A stretch of 64,000 nucleotides of DNA from Thielaviopsis euricoi (GCA_001599615.1 BCHJ01000004.1:438375-502374), one strand, 5' to 3'; shown: positions 22,564-34,312, numbered from the stretch's first letter. Numbers and translations are program-made. Notes: generated from the letters alone by a model not told the origin.

Positions 22564-23003
22564 TGGTTTTTTGTGCTCTGGGATTTGATAGTTGGCGGAA
22601 AGGAAGAGAAGAAATGAAACTGTTGGATGTTGTCGGTAAAACATCAGTGAGAAAAGGTAAAGTTAAGTTGTGGAAACTGGTGATATAATGGTGTTGATGA
22701 CAAAAAGGCTTAAGTAAGACTTGACAGGTGTGTACAGGTGCCAACGGCTGTGGAGTAAGCGCTGCTGCACTTGACCTTAACTGTATATTAGGGTCAGGGT
22801 CTGTCTTAAAGTTGGTTCTATTCACAGTGCTATAAAATATATCTTGGATATTTATCTATTTCGATAACATCGATTCCTCATACATTCTTCATCATAACGC
22901 AAAATTTCACAGTTCGCTCACTATATTGATCTTGGTATAAACTTGGCTCGATTGCGTAAGAGAACCGAGGCTTGATATGGCAACATATACAGTAATATCT
23001 ACA
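22564..23003. other. SDHAF4 upstream region and 3' flank of next gene
   Basis: 440 bp containing the SDHAF4 promoter on the minus strand and the 3' flank of the unknown secreted-protein gene. It includes TATTAGGGTCAGGG near 22786. No gene is seen. Confidence 0.5.
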
Positions 23004-24785
23004 CTACAGCTCATTCACAGCAAAGTTACCCTGACTGTGTTGCTTCTTTTCCTCCTCGTCCTCAGCAGACGGCTTTGCTGACCGCCAGTAGCTGTTATTT
23101 CTATCAAAGCCCATGCGATCGCTCATGGACGTGGCATTCTGGCACTGCGGCTCATAGTGGTCGGCCCACGAACCGAACGGGAACATGGCAATGAAACACT
23201 CCTCGTCGGCCTTGCATCCTGAACAGCGCTTCCAATCAGCCCAGTCCAGCTTGCGCACCAGGTCCTGAATGATGGGCTGCGCCTGCGGGACGGCCGGCAC
23301 GAGGATCCGGTTAATTGGTGAATCAACAGGGCGGCGGTCCTGCGCATCGAGGGAGTCCTCGGAGGTCTCCAGAGAAGCTTCAGTCACCGAGGATAGAAGC
23401 ACGTGGCGCGCCTCAAATACCGCTGAGCAAATCTCTTGTGTGACGCGCTTCAGGGCCGTGTAAAACATCTCATCGGTCGTGGTAAACTGCTGCTTGAGTG
23501 GCAGGACTGGGTAGAAAAAGCTGTCGACACAGCGGGCCACAGCCAGGTCCTCCTGCGTTGCGTTGTTACCGAGAACAACGCCATGAGCTGCTGCGTCATC
23601 GGCGAGGGCAGGAGTGTCAAAATATGTTGATGCCGTCTCCATGATCTGTGTGACAAAGTACTGGGGATCAATATCTTGCCGCGCCATCGAGGCCAGCCGC
23701 TTAGAGAATCGCGCAACGACCATGTCGACCACATCCTGCCAGTTAACGCCGACGCTTGTATTGTTCTCGGCCATCATTGCAATGACTGCATTGCGCACAG
23801 AACTCCGCTCTTCGGGTGTCGCCTGGACATACCGCGGCAGCTCAGGCTGATCAGGATTGGGATTGGTCGTGTTGAATCCGTACCACCAGCCGCTCACAGC
23901 CGTTGACCAGCTAAGCGACACTCTTCCGCCGCCGATGCCGTCGTAGCGCCGCGCCACGGCCCGCAGCCACTCGTAGGTGGACACCTCGCCATACCATGGC
24001 TCCGTGTCGGAATAAGGCTGGCGCATGACGGCGAGCTGCTCCAGGCCGTTGTGGAAATCGCAGTAGATAATTTCGAAGCCGGCTTCCATGCGGATAATAC
24101 CGTCAACATCGGACCCGGCAAATAAGTCGCACATGCCTTGAGCACGCTGTTTTTCACCGCTAAAGTCATCAGGGATAGAAGTGTTGACGAGGATCAGGTC
24201 CTGCTGATCGAGAGGGCCAAAGGTGGTCTTGGCGGCGGCCATGCCGTCGACGTAGAGTAATTTGAGCGGGCGGGTGGCGCGGTACGTGTGCATATAGCCG
24301 CGGTGGCCCTGCTTGTCCTCGTCGGTATCATCTTTAGTGTGGGCCTCGGAGTTATGGTGTGGTCTATGACCCGGGCCACCCGGCGGAGGAGGGCCACCAC
24401 CAGGAGGGCCAGGAGGACCACCGGGACCGCCAGGACCACCATTGCCCGGCTCATCATCACTGTGATTCCCCTTGGGCGGCGGCCAAAAGTTCTTGCCCCG
24501 CCAACTGCGCGCAAAGTTTAACGAATGCTCAATCTCAAAAGCCAGCCACTCGAAGCCATCCGGGACGTCAGCCTGTCTGTCGCCGTGATACAGTAGCGTG
24601 CCCTCTGGCACATGAGCCGAGAAAAAAGCCATGCCATTGTGATGCACACTAGAGCCCCATTGGCGCATAGCGGCGTGAACCGTATTGAAAATACCAAAAG
24701 CTTTTGCTTCCGCACTTTCACGTGTCGGCGCCAGACCAGCCGTTGCGCCGTGAGCCAAAACGCTAATCGCAAGGAGGCGCTGCAT
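23004..24785 (-). CDS. Secreted protein of unknown function with Gly/Pro-rich insert
   Basis: A single exon of 593 residues. The N-terminus MQRLLAISVLAHGATAG is a signal peptide. A conserved-looking domain follows (FGIFNTVHAAMRQWGSSVHHNG, ARSWRGKNFW), interrupted at about 113-147 by a Gly/Pro tract (GGPGGPGGPPGPP) and a His/Asp-rich linker. It continues with HTYRATRPLKLLYVDGMAA, VDGIIRMEAGFEIIYCDF and GGGRVSLSWSTAVSGWWYGF. The C-terminal part has DWADWKRCSGCKADEECF and several NxS/T sites (NTS, NNTS). Codon use is coherent along the whole frame. I do not recognise the family or any catalytic motif. The sequence just before the ATG on the coding strand reads AACCCTAATTACC, a telomere-box-like motif. 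Confidence 0.8.
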   Translation of the reverse strand: MQRLLAISVLAHGATAGLAPTRESAEAKAFGIFNTVHAAMRQWGSSVHHNGMAFFSAHVPEGTLLYHGDRQADVPDGFEWLAFEIEHSLNFARSWRGKNFWPPPKGNHSDDEPGNGGPGGPGGPPGPPGGGPPPPGGPGHRPHHNSEAHTKDDTDEDKQGHRGYMHTYRATRPLKLLYVDGMAAAKTTFGPLDQQDLILVNTSIPDDFSGEKQRAQGMCDLFAGSDVDGIIRMEAGFEIIYCDFHNGLEQLAVMRQPYSDTEPWYGEVSTYEWLRAVARRYDGIGGGRVSLSWSTAVSGWWYGFNTTNPNPDQPELPRYVQATPEERSSVRNAVIAMMAENNTSVGVNWQDVVDMVVARFSKRLASMARQDIDPQYFVTQIMETASTYFDTPALADDAAAHGVVLGNNATQEDLAVARCVDSFFYPVLPLKQQFTTTDEMFYTALKRVTQEICSAVFEARHVLLSSVTEASLETSEDSLDAQDRRPVDSPINRILVPAVPQAQPIIQDLVRKLDWADWKRCSGCKADEECFIAMFPFGSWADHYEPQCQNATSMSDRMGFDRNNSYWRSAKPSAEDEEEKKQHSQGNFAVNEL

Positions 24786-25546
24786 GGTAATTAGGGTTGG
24801 GTTGGCGGTCGAGGCGGCGAAAAAAGAAAGGGAAAATAAAATTAAACCAGGGATCGTAAGAATTGAAGATTGATAAGAATTAAGGAAGATGGAAAAGCTG
24901 ATAGATGAAGACGATATGATGATTAAAGAAAAAATAGAGCAAGAAAAAAAAGAAGAAGAAAGAATGAAAGAAAGTCCCTAAATTTGCTGCCTGAAATTTA
25001 TTCAAATTGATGACGACGCTGGAAACCAAGGAAAGAAGGAGGGCGAAACCAGAAAAAGACAATCAGGAAAGGATTTAACGGACACATACAGGGAAGGAAC
25101 TTGTGTATCATTAGGACTTTCCTTTTTGTAACAAACAGGCATTCTCGTTTAACAGCAACAAGCAGCTGAACCTGAACCTGGCACGAATCAGATAAAATGC
25201 TTCCTTACGTCTCACTCATATAAGCCGTTATCATACATGAAGAATAGATGGCAGAATAAATCAATTAATGGCCTTGTTGATAAACAATCCATTCTATATT
25301 GTTGTTGTACAATAAGCGGAAAAACAAAGAAACAAAATAAAATAAACAAAGCTAAGGACTATCCAAGAAGCCAATAAAACCATAGAAACATCAAAAAATA
25401 AAAGTTCGCTTCGCGCCGGACCCCCGAACCCAAAAAAAAAGAAATCCCATCATGAACTTGTTTTACACTGATATCAGCATTCGCCATGCTTGCCAGCCTC
25501 CAATAAAAACACGTCCTTTTCTGCCAACAGACAGACCCAGACAGTC
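24786..25546. other. 760-bp upstream region between tandem minus genes
   Basis: Next to the secreted-protein gene the coding (minus) strand is pyrimidine-rich for about 200 bp, a likely leader. The right half is AT-rich and is the ARG4 3' flank. GAACCTGAACCTG near 25169 repeats the hexamer found at the window's left end. No gene is seen. Confidence 0.55.
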
Positions 25547-26438
25547 TTACTTGAGCATGGCCTTGAGCACCGAAATCTGTTCCAGAACAGTGGCCTTGCT
25601 GGTGCCACCCTTGGCGCTACGGGCCTCCGCACTCTTCTCGTAATTGAACACATCGGCAATGTCCTTCTCGAACCGGCTGTCCACCTTGGAAACCTGCTCG
25701 TACGTGAGCTCGTTCATCGGCGTACCCGAGTTCTCCGAAAGCGCCACCAAACGTCCGGAAATGTGGTGCGTCTCACGGAACGGCACGCCCTTGCGCACCA
25801 GGTAGTCGGCCACATCGGTGGCCAGCATGAACGGGTCCAGAGACGCCGCCATCTTCTTCGGTTGCACGGCTAGCGTGGCCAGCACGCCGTTGGCAATCTG
25901 GATGCTGTCGCTGACCGTCTTGATGTGATCCAGCATGGGCTCAACCGACTCCTGCAGGTCCTTGTTGTACGTGCTGGGCAGACCCTTGAGTGTGGTCATC
26001 AGTCCGACGCAGTGGCCCATGGCACGGCCGCTCTTGCCACGCAGCAGCTCCAGACTGTCGGGGTTCTTCTTCTGCGGCATCAGTGACGATCCCGTCGAGT
26101 AGGCGTCCGCCAGACGGACAAAGTTGAACTCGCCAGTCGAGTAGATAATCAGGTCCTCGGCCCAGCGCGAAATGTGCAGCATCAGCATCGAACCCCACTG
26201 CATCGTCTCTGCCACAAAGTCACGGTCGGCAACAGCACCCATAGAGTTCCAGAGCAGGCTGTCAAAGCCAAGCTCCTTGCACATCATGTCACGGTCAATG
26301 CCGAACGGGTTGCCGGCCAGCGCACCGCAGCCTAGAGGGCTACGGTTGACGCGCTTGATGACCTCACGAAGACGCTCCAGATCGCTAGCAAAGGCAAAGC
26401 CATACGAGAGCATCCAGTGGCTCCAGCGAATGGGCTGT

Positions 26439-26469
<31 letters not shown>

Positions 26470-27114
26470 CGTAGTCGACTTCCTTCTCGGCACGGGCAGC
26501 AATAACGCCCAAAAAGTCAACCAGGTGCTGCTCAATCTTGCGCAGCTCGTCGCGCAGCCACATGCGCATGTCGGTGGCAATCTGCTCATTGCGGGAACGG
26601 CCAGTGTGCAGCTTGCCCGCCACGTCCTTGCCAATGATCTCGCCGAGTCTGCGCTCGTTGGCAGTGTGGATATCCTCGTCGACGCCGGGAACAATCTTGA
26701 AGGTACCGGCCTCCCATTCCTTCATGACAGCCTGCAGGCCGCTCTCCAGCTTCTGGAACTCTTCTTGGCTGATGATGCCATTCTTGGCATTGGCGCGGGC
26801 AAAGGCAATGCTGCCCAGAATATCTTGCTTGTAGAGGACGCGGTCAAAGTAGATGCTTTCGTTGTACGCAACCATAAGAGGGTCGAGGCCGCCTATAATT
26901 GAATTTAAAAGTTAGTGTTTACCCACTATGCAATCACTTAACAGGCTTGGAAATGGCCGTCGGCAACGAGGTTTTGGTGTGTCATGTCGCCGGCACGATG
27001 GAACAGTGGACAAAGAAGGCTCTAGGAAGAGGGGCAAAAAAGCAGGTGAAAGAAGCACTGACCAGTAAAGCGACCGCCCCAAAGCATGTTCTCGCCAGGC
27101 TTAGTCTCGGACAT
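25547..27114 (-). CDS. ARG4: Argininosuccinate lyase
   Basis: Two exons (27114-27063 and 26892-25547) give 465 residues, the normal length for the enzyme. It cleaves argininosuccinate to arginine and fumarate, the last step of arginine biosynthesis, as a cytosolic homotetramer. Exon 1 encodes MSETKPGENMLWGGRFT; the junction restores GGLDPLM. Visible motifs are VDEDIHTANERRL, HTGRSRNEQIATDMRMW, the YTHLQRAQPIRWSHW helix with its catalytic His, and the fumarase/ASL signature SSLMPQKKNPD with its mobile catalytic Ser. The intron has donor GTCAGT, weaker than most here, and acceptor TTATAG. A TGAGTCA element lies 240 bp upstream, matching Gcn4/CPC1 control of amino-acid genes. The gene is divergent from ccg-9, 1.8 kb away. 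Confidence 0.97.
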
Positions 27115-28933
27115 TGTAAAAGTGCTTATTTGGATGGTGATGATCTAGAGAAACTGGCGATATCAATTGGATGAAGAAATTGGCGTAATCAAGAAGATAA
27201 AAGGGTAAGTTTGTTGATTTTCTGTTGGTTGAAGCATTGAACAAACAAGATTCACGACCCTTTTAAGGTAAAACCGGCTTCCTGCCAGCGACACCGGATC
27301 TGAGATTGTGGCCCCAAAAGGGCCCCAAAAAAGACCCAGAAACCCGCCTAATTGAGTCACTAAAAGCGCAAGTTACAGCGAAGGCCACAAGTCTGCATAC
27401 GTGCGGAGTCATAGTGGTTGGTCATATTCTCTAGGGTTATCCAATCAGACAGCCTGTGACGCCGTAACCCTGGGCTCATTGCAGGCCGTCAATGTCGGTT
27501 ATCTCGTCTATCTTGCTTTGTTTGCCAGATGATACAGAGCCAGAGCGCTGTAGGATGCAAATTAAGACTCACCAATTGCTGGTTAGGCGGCGGTTGAAAT
27601 CCGTTGCAGCGGAACCGCGCCCAACGATGGCTCATACTTGCATTCTCCCCCCTGTCTTTTGGTTTATTAATATCGTTTTGTGGTTCATTATGTCCCCTTG
27701 AAGGGTTGCTATGAAATGAGCAAACTTTGGCATTTGAAGCTCATCGTGAGAATTCCACGAGAATGCAATGCTGTTGTGACTTAGCCGGCTGCGTCTGCAA
27801 TGGGGATACGCTTCAAGTAGCTGCACACTTTTGTTCACCGCCTGCTACCTGCCCACCATATCATGTCTTTATACCTTAGTTAATGTACGCTATGCCAAGG
27901 TAACGTGGTATAGTTTTGCAAGGCAGGAGCAAACGCAGACACCTCTGGCCACACAACAGCGCTTTAGAAGGAGGCGGTGCGTGGGTGCTCTTGCTCGACG
28001 AACCTTCTGCACTTTCCACTTTCCATGTTTCTATTCTGTGGGTTTGCCCCACGATGCCCACGCTCACGCCACTATCAGAATCAACGAGGCTTACGCGGGC
28101 CTGTTTTATAGCAGGTGCCTCTGTTTGTTCAGTCTTCTCTCTAGACCCAGTCCAATGGCCTTTTACCTCGTAAATGTATTCTCTATGTCCTCCTGATCCT
28201 GTTGCCAAGTTCCCCAGACTTCATGGCACCCCAGAATACCCCATATTTAGCTGCCATGGAGCCATGATGTACCGAATTCATATCTGCAGGGTACCCACTC
28301 AGTACTCGCCGTCGGCACCTGTGGCACCCGAGATGGCCCCACTCTGGGCTACCTGCTTTGTGCAGCTCTTCTCTCACTCGCTCTTTTCAATGATTAAGTG
28401 GCAATATTTGTCATGTCCTCCCATTATTCTCTTGTGTTTTCTTGTCCTCCTATCCTGTTTTTATTTTCTCTCTTTTTTTCCTATTCTTTACAGTTGCTCC
28501 GCCCTCGCCAATGATCTCACCTTGGCACAATTCCACCAATCCCGACGAGAAATACCAGTTTACTTACAAGGGCGTTGCTACTACTGACACCACTATTTGG
28601 TCATGACAGTCTCGGAACTCTCTATTTCCGCTGTTTTCAGAACTGAAAACTACTTTGTCTCTGAATTCTGATTCTTTATGTACCGTCTTCATCAATCAGA
28701 TCTCGGCTCTGTCTTGTATCTCAGCTCATGATGTCAGCTTACGGCTGCTATCGGCACCATGTCTTGGAAGCTACAGAGAACTTCACAGCAATTGAGCGCT
28801 TGTTGATCCGTCTAGCCGCGAGCTTAAATTGACGGGCTGTGCCGCTTCGACCTGTCTGAATTTTGTTTTGTTTTCTTTTCTCATCATTCATATTTTCACT
28901 TTTCATACAACTTATTTCTGTCAATTCACTGCC
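27115..28933. promoter_or_regulatory. Divergent upstream region of ARG4 and ccg-9
   Basis: 1.8 kb with no coding frame of note. The ARG4 side holds the CPC1-type site. The ccg-9 side turns pyrimidine-rich after about 28400, and a T-rich leader precedes the ATG. CCCCT motifs (stress-element-like) occur near 27653 and 27692, more than 1.2 kb from ccg-9, so their role is doubtful. TCTAGGGTTATCC lies near 27431. Confidence 0.5.
27353..27359 (+). promoter_or_regulatory. Gcn4/CPC1-type site upstream of ARG4
   Basis: TGAGTCA is a perfect match to the TGASTCA core bound by Gcn4/CPC-1 bZIP factors. It lies 240 bp upstream of the ARG4 start, a typical distance for general amino-acid control targets. 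The site is seen; binding is inferred. Confidence 0.65.
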
Positions 28934-31261
28934 ATGGGTTCTGCCACTGTTTTGCGCGACGCCGTGCGCCGCTTTTCCAGTAGTACATCTGACCATCGTA
29001 AGAAGCGCCTCAGTTCGCTCATTGAGAAGCACGGTGCTTTCAACATACCGCTTACGGTGAGTACACTTTTCGCCTCTTCAGGGGAATATTGCTAATGTTG
29101 TAGACTCTCTATCTCGGAATCTCGGCCATATTCTCCGATGACCACTCAGCTGCTGTTGCCATCGCTATCCATGACACCACGTATTTGATTGACTTTTCTA
29201 TTGTTAATGTCAATCTGGGCAACGGCGATACGTCAGAATCCGATGCAATTGCTCAGTATGTGATTGAAGAAATCACCCATTACGAGCGTTCCAACTATGT
29301 CAAGTTCATCGGAGCCGGTCTTCCCGTAATTCTAAACTGCATGAGTCCGTCTCTCTGTTCGCGGCTGTGGCTTGAGCTTGATATTGTTCCCATTGTCATG
29401 CGCGTCACCGATCAAGACACCACTCACAAGAGCTTCTGGGACATCAAGAGAGTCGAAGAGCAGGCTGACTCTATGGCCCGCAAGTGCCTCATGTAAGTGT
29501 CCCCAGTACTGCTCCCATATTTTAAACTAACGTCAATAGGTACTTTGGCCCTTCGCTCGTTCCTCTTCTTCAGGTTGGCTGGCGCGGTGTTGTCCAGTCT
29601 GACTGCGACTTCAGGGCTCACCTAGCCACCCTGAACAACTTCAAGGATACCTGTAGCGGTGAAACCTGGGAGTCCATGATGTATTATGCCAAGCAGCTGA
29701 AACAGAACAAGATCAAGATTGCCTTTTTTAGCAGCACTCCCCAGGGTGGCGGTGTAGCCTTGATGCGTCATGCTCTTGTGCGTTTCTCGCGCCTTCTCGG
29801 CATCGACCTCACCTGGTATGGTAAGTTAAATCGCCGTGCTGTAAAACGACTATATAAATACTGACTCTTAGCAGTGCCAAAGCCTAGACCAGGTGTCTTC
29901 CGGAGCACCAAGAATATGCACAATATCCTTCAGGGTGTCAGCAGCCCAGGCCAGCGTATTTCCACGGAGGAGCAGTCTTCAATCATTGAATGGATCACCG
30001 ACAACGCCAACCGCTACTGGTTCTCTGAGGGTGGCCCTCTTTGCCCGCTTGAGGAAGGAGGCGCTGATGTCATTATTGTGAGTTTGTGTGGTAAACACTT
30101 GTGGCTGTCCAATACTGATGTGTATAGATTGACGATCCCCAAATGCCCGGACTCATCCCGCTCATCAAGAATCGGTATCCCGATAGGCCGGTCCTGTACC
30201 GCTCTCACATCCAGATTCGTAGTGACCTGGCTGCGAAACCCGGCTCGCCCCAGGCTGAAGTTTGGGAATTTCTCTGGAGCAACATCAAGTACGCCGACAT
30301 GTTCATCAGCCACCCGATTCCCAGTTTCGTCCCGGAGAACATTCCAAGAGAAAAGGTTGTCTATCTACCAGCCACGACTGATTGGTAAGTTAATTGTATC
30401 ATATACCACAGCTAGCATCTGCTAACCTACCATTAAAGGCTTGATGGACTCAACAAAAATCTCAACGATTGGGATACCGGCTACTACAGCCATCTGTACA
30501 ACAATGCCTGCCTTATACAGAACATGGTTCAGCTCGATTACCCAAAGCGCAAGTACATTGTCCAGGTTGCGCGTTTCGATCCCGCTAAGGGCATCGACTT
30601 CTTGATCCACAGCTACGCCGAGTTCCGCAAGCAATGCAAGTACAAAAACATCACCGAAGTTCCTCAGTTGGTTGTGTGCGGCAACAGCTCCATTGATGAC
30701 CCTGACGCAAGCATCATCTATGACAGCACCATGTCACTGATTGAGAAGCACTACCCTGACCTTGCTCAGGACATTAGCGTCATGCGTCTCGATCCTAATG
30801 ACCAGATGCTCAACATGATCATCACCAACGCGCATGTCGTTCTCCAGCTCTCGTCTCGCGAGGGTTTCGAGGTCAAGGTCAGCGAGGCCCTGCACGCCGG
30901 TCGCCCCGTGATCGCCACCAAGGCAGGTGGCATCCCGCTACAGATTAAGGACAAGGTCAACGGATTCTTGGTAGCTTCGGACGACACCAAGGCCGTGGCG
31001 GGTCATTTATTGCAGCTCTTCTCGGATGACAAGCTGTGGAAAAAGATGAGCCACGAAGCTCACACGGGAGTTAGCGACGAGGTCGGCACAGTCGGTAATG
31101 CACTTAGCTGGTACTACTTGGCATTGACCTGGGCCAAGACCGGGGTTAGCCCGGGAATCAAGGGCGACCAGAAGTGGGTGAATGACATGGCACGTGAAGG
31201 CGCGGGACAGCCGTACGGAGATCATGAGAACAGACTGCCGAGAAGTTACACGAAGGTTTAA
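28934..31261 (+). CDS. ccg-9: Trehalose phosphorylase/synthase, clock-controlled gene 9 type (GT4)
   Basis: Six exons (28934-29056, 29104-29492, 29540-29820, 29875-30077, 30128-30384, 30439-31261) give 691 residues, close to the length of Neurospora CCG-9. Family members make or phosphorolyse trehalose with retention, using glucose or glucose-1-phosphate, in the cytosol. The N-terminal half has family-specific segments (NYVKFIGAGLPVIL, SSTPQGGGVALMRHALVRF, WYVPKPRPGVFRSTKNMHN). The C-terminal GT-B lobe has VQVARFDPAKGIDFLI and the GT4 E-x7-E motif in SREGFEVKVSEALHAGRPV, then ATKAGGIPLQI. All five introns are 45-55 nt and join in consistent frames. The acceptor before exon 4 reads TTAGCAG, a tandem NAGNAG site; use of the first AG would insert one Ala. 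No stop-free alternative is otherwise seen. Confidence 0.94.
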
Positions 31262-31449
31262 CCAAAGTCGGAAGACTCAAAGAAGGATAAAATCTTCTAG
31301 ATAGACCGCACCATCGTCCTTAGCGTAGATTGCTTTATTTTCTTTCTCTTTGCTTTTTTTTTTGTTTAATGTACTTCTGTTATACGTTCATTAATACTAC
31401 AACACTACTACACTATGTTCATTTTGTCCTGTGATAAAAACCGTGATGC

Positions 31450-32221
31450 TTAGGCACCGAAGCGCTTCTCCACAGTCTTCCAGTTGATGACGTTCCAGAT
31501 AGCATCAAAGTACTCAGCCTTGCGGTTCTCGTACTGCAGGTAGTAGGCGTGCTCCCAGGCGTCAATGCCCAGCAGGGGCTGCAGGTTACCCGTGATAGGG
31601 TCCTGGTTAGCGCGGGTGGTGATGGACAGGGTGCCCGTCTGCTTGTCGCGCACCAGCCAGGCCCAGCCGGAGCCCTGGATGCCGGCCAGAGCCGCATTGG
31701 TCTGCTTGCGCAGGACATCGACGGAGCCAAAGTCCTCCTCGATGGCCTCCTTGAGTGCGCCGCTGGGGTCGCCACCGCCCTCGCGGCTGGCGGGGGCCAA
31801 GTTCTCCCAGAAGAGCGAGTGGTTGACGTGACCACCACCGTGGAAGTTGATGAGCGGGGCCTGAGCAGCGGCCTTGGTGAAGTCGCCGGCAGCCTGCGCG
31901 GAGCCGACCGCCTCGAGGGCCGTGTTCAGTCCGTTGACGTAGGTCTGGTGGTGCTTGGAGTGGTGCAGCTTCATGATCTCGGTGGAGATGTAGGGCTCCA
32001 GGGCGTTGTAGTCGTCTGTATAGCACGGAGAGCGTAAGTTAGTATCAATGGTGCGGTGGTTGTCTGGGCATGTCTAGCCGGGGGCGAGAGAGATACGCAC
32101 AGGACAGATCAGGCAGCGTAGCCTTGCCGCGGGCGAAGGTGGCCGAGCCGAGCGGGCGGACGGCAGCAGCAGCGCGAGTAGCGGAGCGCAGAGCAGACGA
32201 GCGGAACAGAGTAGCCGACAT
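31450..32221 (-). CDS. SOD2: Mitochondrial manganese superoxide dismutase
   Basis: Two exons (32221-32101 and 32015-31450) give 228 residues. The enzyme dismutes superoxide in the mitochondrial matrix. The N-terminus MSATLFRSSALRSATRAAAA is a matrix presequence, and maturation is expected before KATLPDLSYDYNALEP. Metal ligands are seen in HHSKHHQTYV, in GGGHVNHSLFWENL, and in the C-terminal LLGIDAWEHAYYLQYENRKAEY-type block with Asp and His (DAWEHAYY signature). The intron is GTGCGT...ACAG, interrupting a Tyr codon after its first base. It is divergent from PSF3 and convergent with ccg-9 (188 bp between stops). Confidence 0.96.
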
Positions 32222-33097
32222 TGCGAATGATTGATGATGGGCGTATGAATGATGGGAAGGAGAATAATAATGTAAGAAGAAGAAAGAAAAAGGTAAACGA
32301 AAATCAATGCGGATCTATCGCGCAAAAAAAGTCGAAAAATAATTGGTAACAGGGTTAGAGCTTTAAGAGGTTTAAGCGGGGAGCCCCAGTTAAAGCAATG
32401 CAGCAATTGCATAATTTGGCATGCCGTTATCTTATTTTAACCAAAATGGCGCAGAGAGCAGGTGCCGAAACGGCAGCTACGGCTTTCAATGGAACCACGG
32501 CAGACTAAAGCCTATCATTGGCTACTGGATATGACCACAGTATTACCAGAGCTCTGCGGTCGATCTTTGACGCTTGCAGCAAGATGTGTTACTCTTGTAG
32601 CCACTTACTGAGTGCGCCGCAGAGTGTCAAGCTGTATTTACAAGCCTGCAGGGAGCCGGGATCTCGGGAATGAACGGGTTTTGTAAGGTAAGCAAAACAT
32701 GACAATAACCAATTGCTCATTGGATTGGGGGCGAAGTGGCCTACTATTTACTTGGAAGCAGTACTTCCAACTACCAAGAACGTCCTACACGATGTCTCTA
32801 GCTAAAGCGCGCGATACTTTCCAGAAACAATGCAGAGTACTAACTACGTCTTGATTCTAAATCCAGGTACAAGTTAAACGTCAAAAGGTAGCATCGTTTT
32901 GTTATTTAAGCTTGGGTGAGCTCCAATTGTAGCTTTGAAAGAAAAGGTGGGGTAGCTTAGCTCGAGGGTCAGACACTAGGGTTAAAGCAAGGTCGTTAGC
33001 CAATTTACGCGTTAATGTCCGCCCCCACGCGTTTTGCTGCCCTGCGGCGTAGTTGAACGAAACGACGACACGCAGACTTGACATCCGCCCTTCCAAA
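32222..33097. promoter_or_regulatory. Divergent promoter region of SOD2 and PSF3
   Basis: 876 bp between head-to-head starts. The SOD2 side is C/T-rich on the minus strand. CACTAGGGTTAAAG at about 32978 is about 115 bp upstream of PSF3, and AACAGGGTTAGAGC at about 32350 lies on the SOD2 side. No ORF is supported. Confidence 0.5.
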
Positions 33098-33734
33098 ATG
33101 TCCTACTACGATGTCGATGAGATTCTAACCGAGGCAGAGGTAAGTTATCCAGTCATTCTTTTTTAGTCGTGAGGATCTAATCCGGCAAAAATCCAGCCAA
33201 CTAACGCCCATATAGAAAGTGCCCTGCACCTTCAACCTCGACTCGGACGAGCTCGGATACCTCGACAACAACCCAGATCAGCCTCTCAAGGCGGGCACGC
33301 AGCTCATGCTCCCGCTATGGCTTGCGCAGATCCTTGCAGCCTCGATCTACCCCAACGGCGAGTCTGCCATAACCCTGATGCTCCCTGAAGCCGTATCGAC
33401 CGAAGTCGTGCAAGCCCTCAAGGCCGACCCGCGCGCCGTGCCGGTGCGCGAGCGTAGCGCGCACTTTTACAGCCTGGTTGACCGCATGCTGGACCTGTTT
33501 GAGGACATGCCGCTAGGCGTCGTTGTCAAATACTCGTGGATCGTGCGCGCGGCTGAAATCGCAGTGCTCGCGCGCCGTACCGGCGAGGACGGCAATGCGG
33601 CGGTCGGCAATTCGGGACCGCTAGGTGAGGACTTCCTACGCGGGCTGGACGAGTGGGAGCGCAAGTTGTTCCGCATGGTGCATGATGCGAGAAAGGATGT
33701 CAAGGAATGGACGGAGAAGGGGTCGCGCACGTAA
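33098..33734 (+). CDS. PSF3: GINS complex subunit Psf3
   Basis: Two exons (33098-33139, 33216-33734) give 186 residues. Psf3 is one of the four GINS subunits that join Cdc45 and Mcm2-7 to form the CMG replicative helicase. The opening MSYYDVDEILTEAEKVPCTF, followed by LDSDELGYLDNN and PLKAGTQLMLPLWLA, is the Psf3 B-domain/A-domain start; helical A-domain segments follow (FYSLVDRMLDLF, VKYSWIVRAAEIAVLARR). The C-terminal part, FLRGLDEWERKLFRMVHDARKD, matches the family end. The intron is GTAAGT...CATATAG with CTAAC. The short first exon of 14 codons is typical for fungal orthologues. Confidence 0.94.
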
Positions 33735-34296
33735 CATATGGTGTTGAGGGTTCTGTACATACGATATTACGATTTAATGACACATGCGCTATTGAGCCTA
33801 TACATTCTTATTTCATCATCCTCAATGTCGACCTTTACAGCCATCTCTGTATCAGATATACCTTGACGTGCACAGCAATATTCTTACCTAGTTAGGGTTA
33901 GAGCCTAGCAAGGTGGCGGCTTCCGGCCGCGACTTTCTGGAATTGATGTTCCTATCCGACGGCACTTTGTACTACAGCTACTCCTTCCGACGGTCTCCAG
34001 AGTTATCACAACTTGACCTCTTACACAGTTCCCAGAAAGATAATCAATATCAAAGCTGGTACTGTCTATTTTTTGCGCATGCTCTAGACATGTGACAAAA
34101 GCGGGTCGCGGTCACCGACGGACTTCGTTTAGGGACTGAAAGCGATGAATATGATTGGCTCAATATTTGAACCTCCATCTGCAAGCTAAGGTTGCCCGAA
34201 TAGGATAGGGCAGGTACCTTGTTATCGCAGAAGGCATCTATTTCCGTGAAGTACTATGTACAGTGACATGGCAAGAGCTGAAAAACGGCGGGCACA

Positions 34297-34303
34297 AGAT
34301 AAG
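34297..34303 (+). promoter_or_regulatory. GATA-factor site (AGATAAG) upstream of xanA
   Basis: AGATAAG fits the HGATAR consensus of AreA/NIT2 nitrogen regulators and lies 10 bp before the TATA box. Purine-use genes are known AreA targets in Aspergillus, so nitrogen control is a reasonable inference. A clear TCGG-N6-CCGA site for the purine regulator UaY was not found. Confidence 0.5.
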
Positions 34304-34312
34304 GAGGGCATT

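Noticed and set aside
26417..26902. 161-codon plus frame across ARG4
   Set aside because: It is an antisense shadow of a highly conserved enzyme-coding exon.
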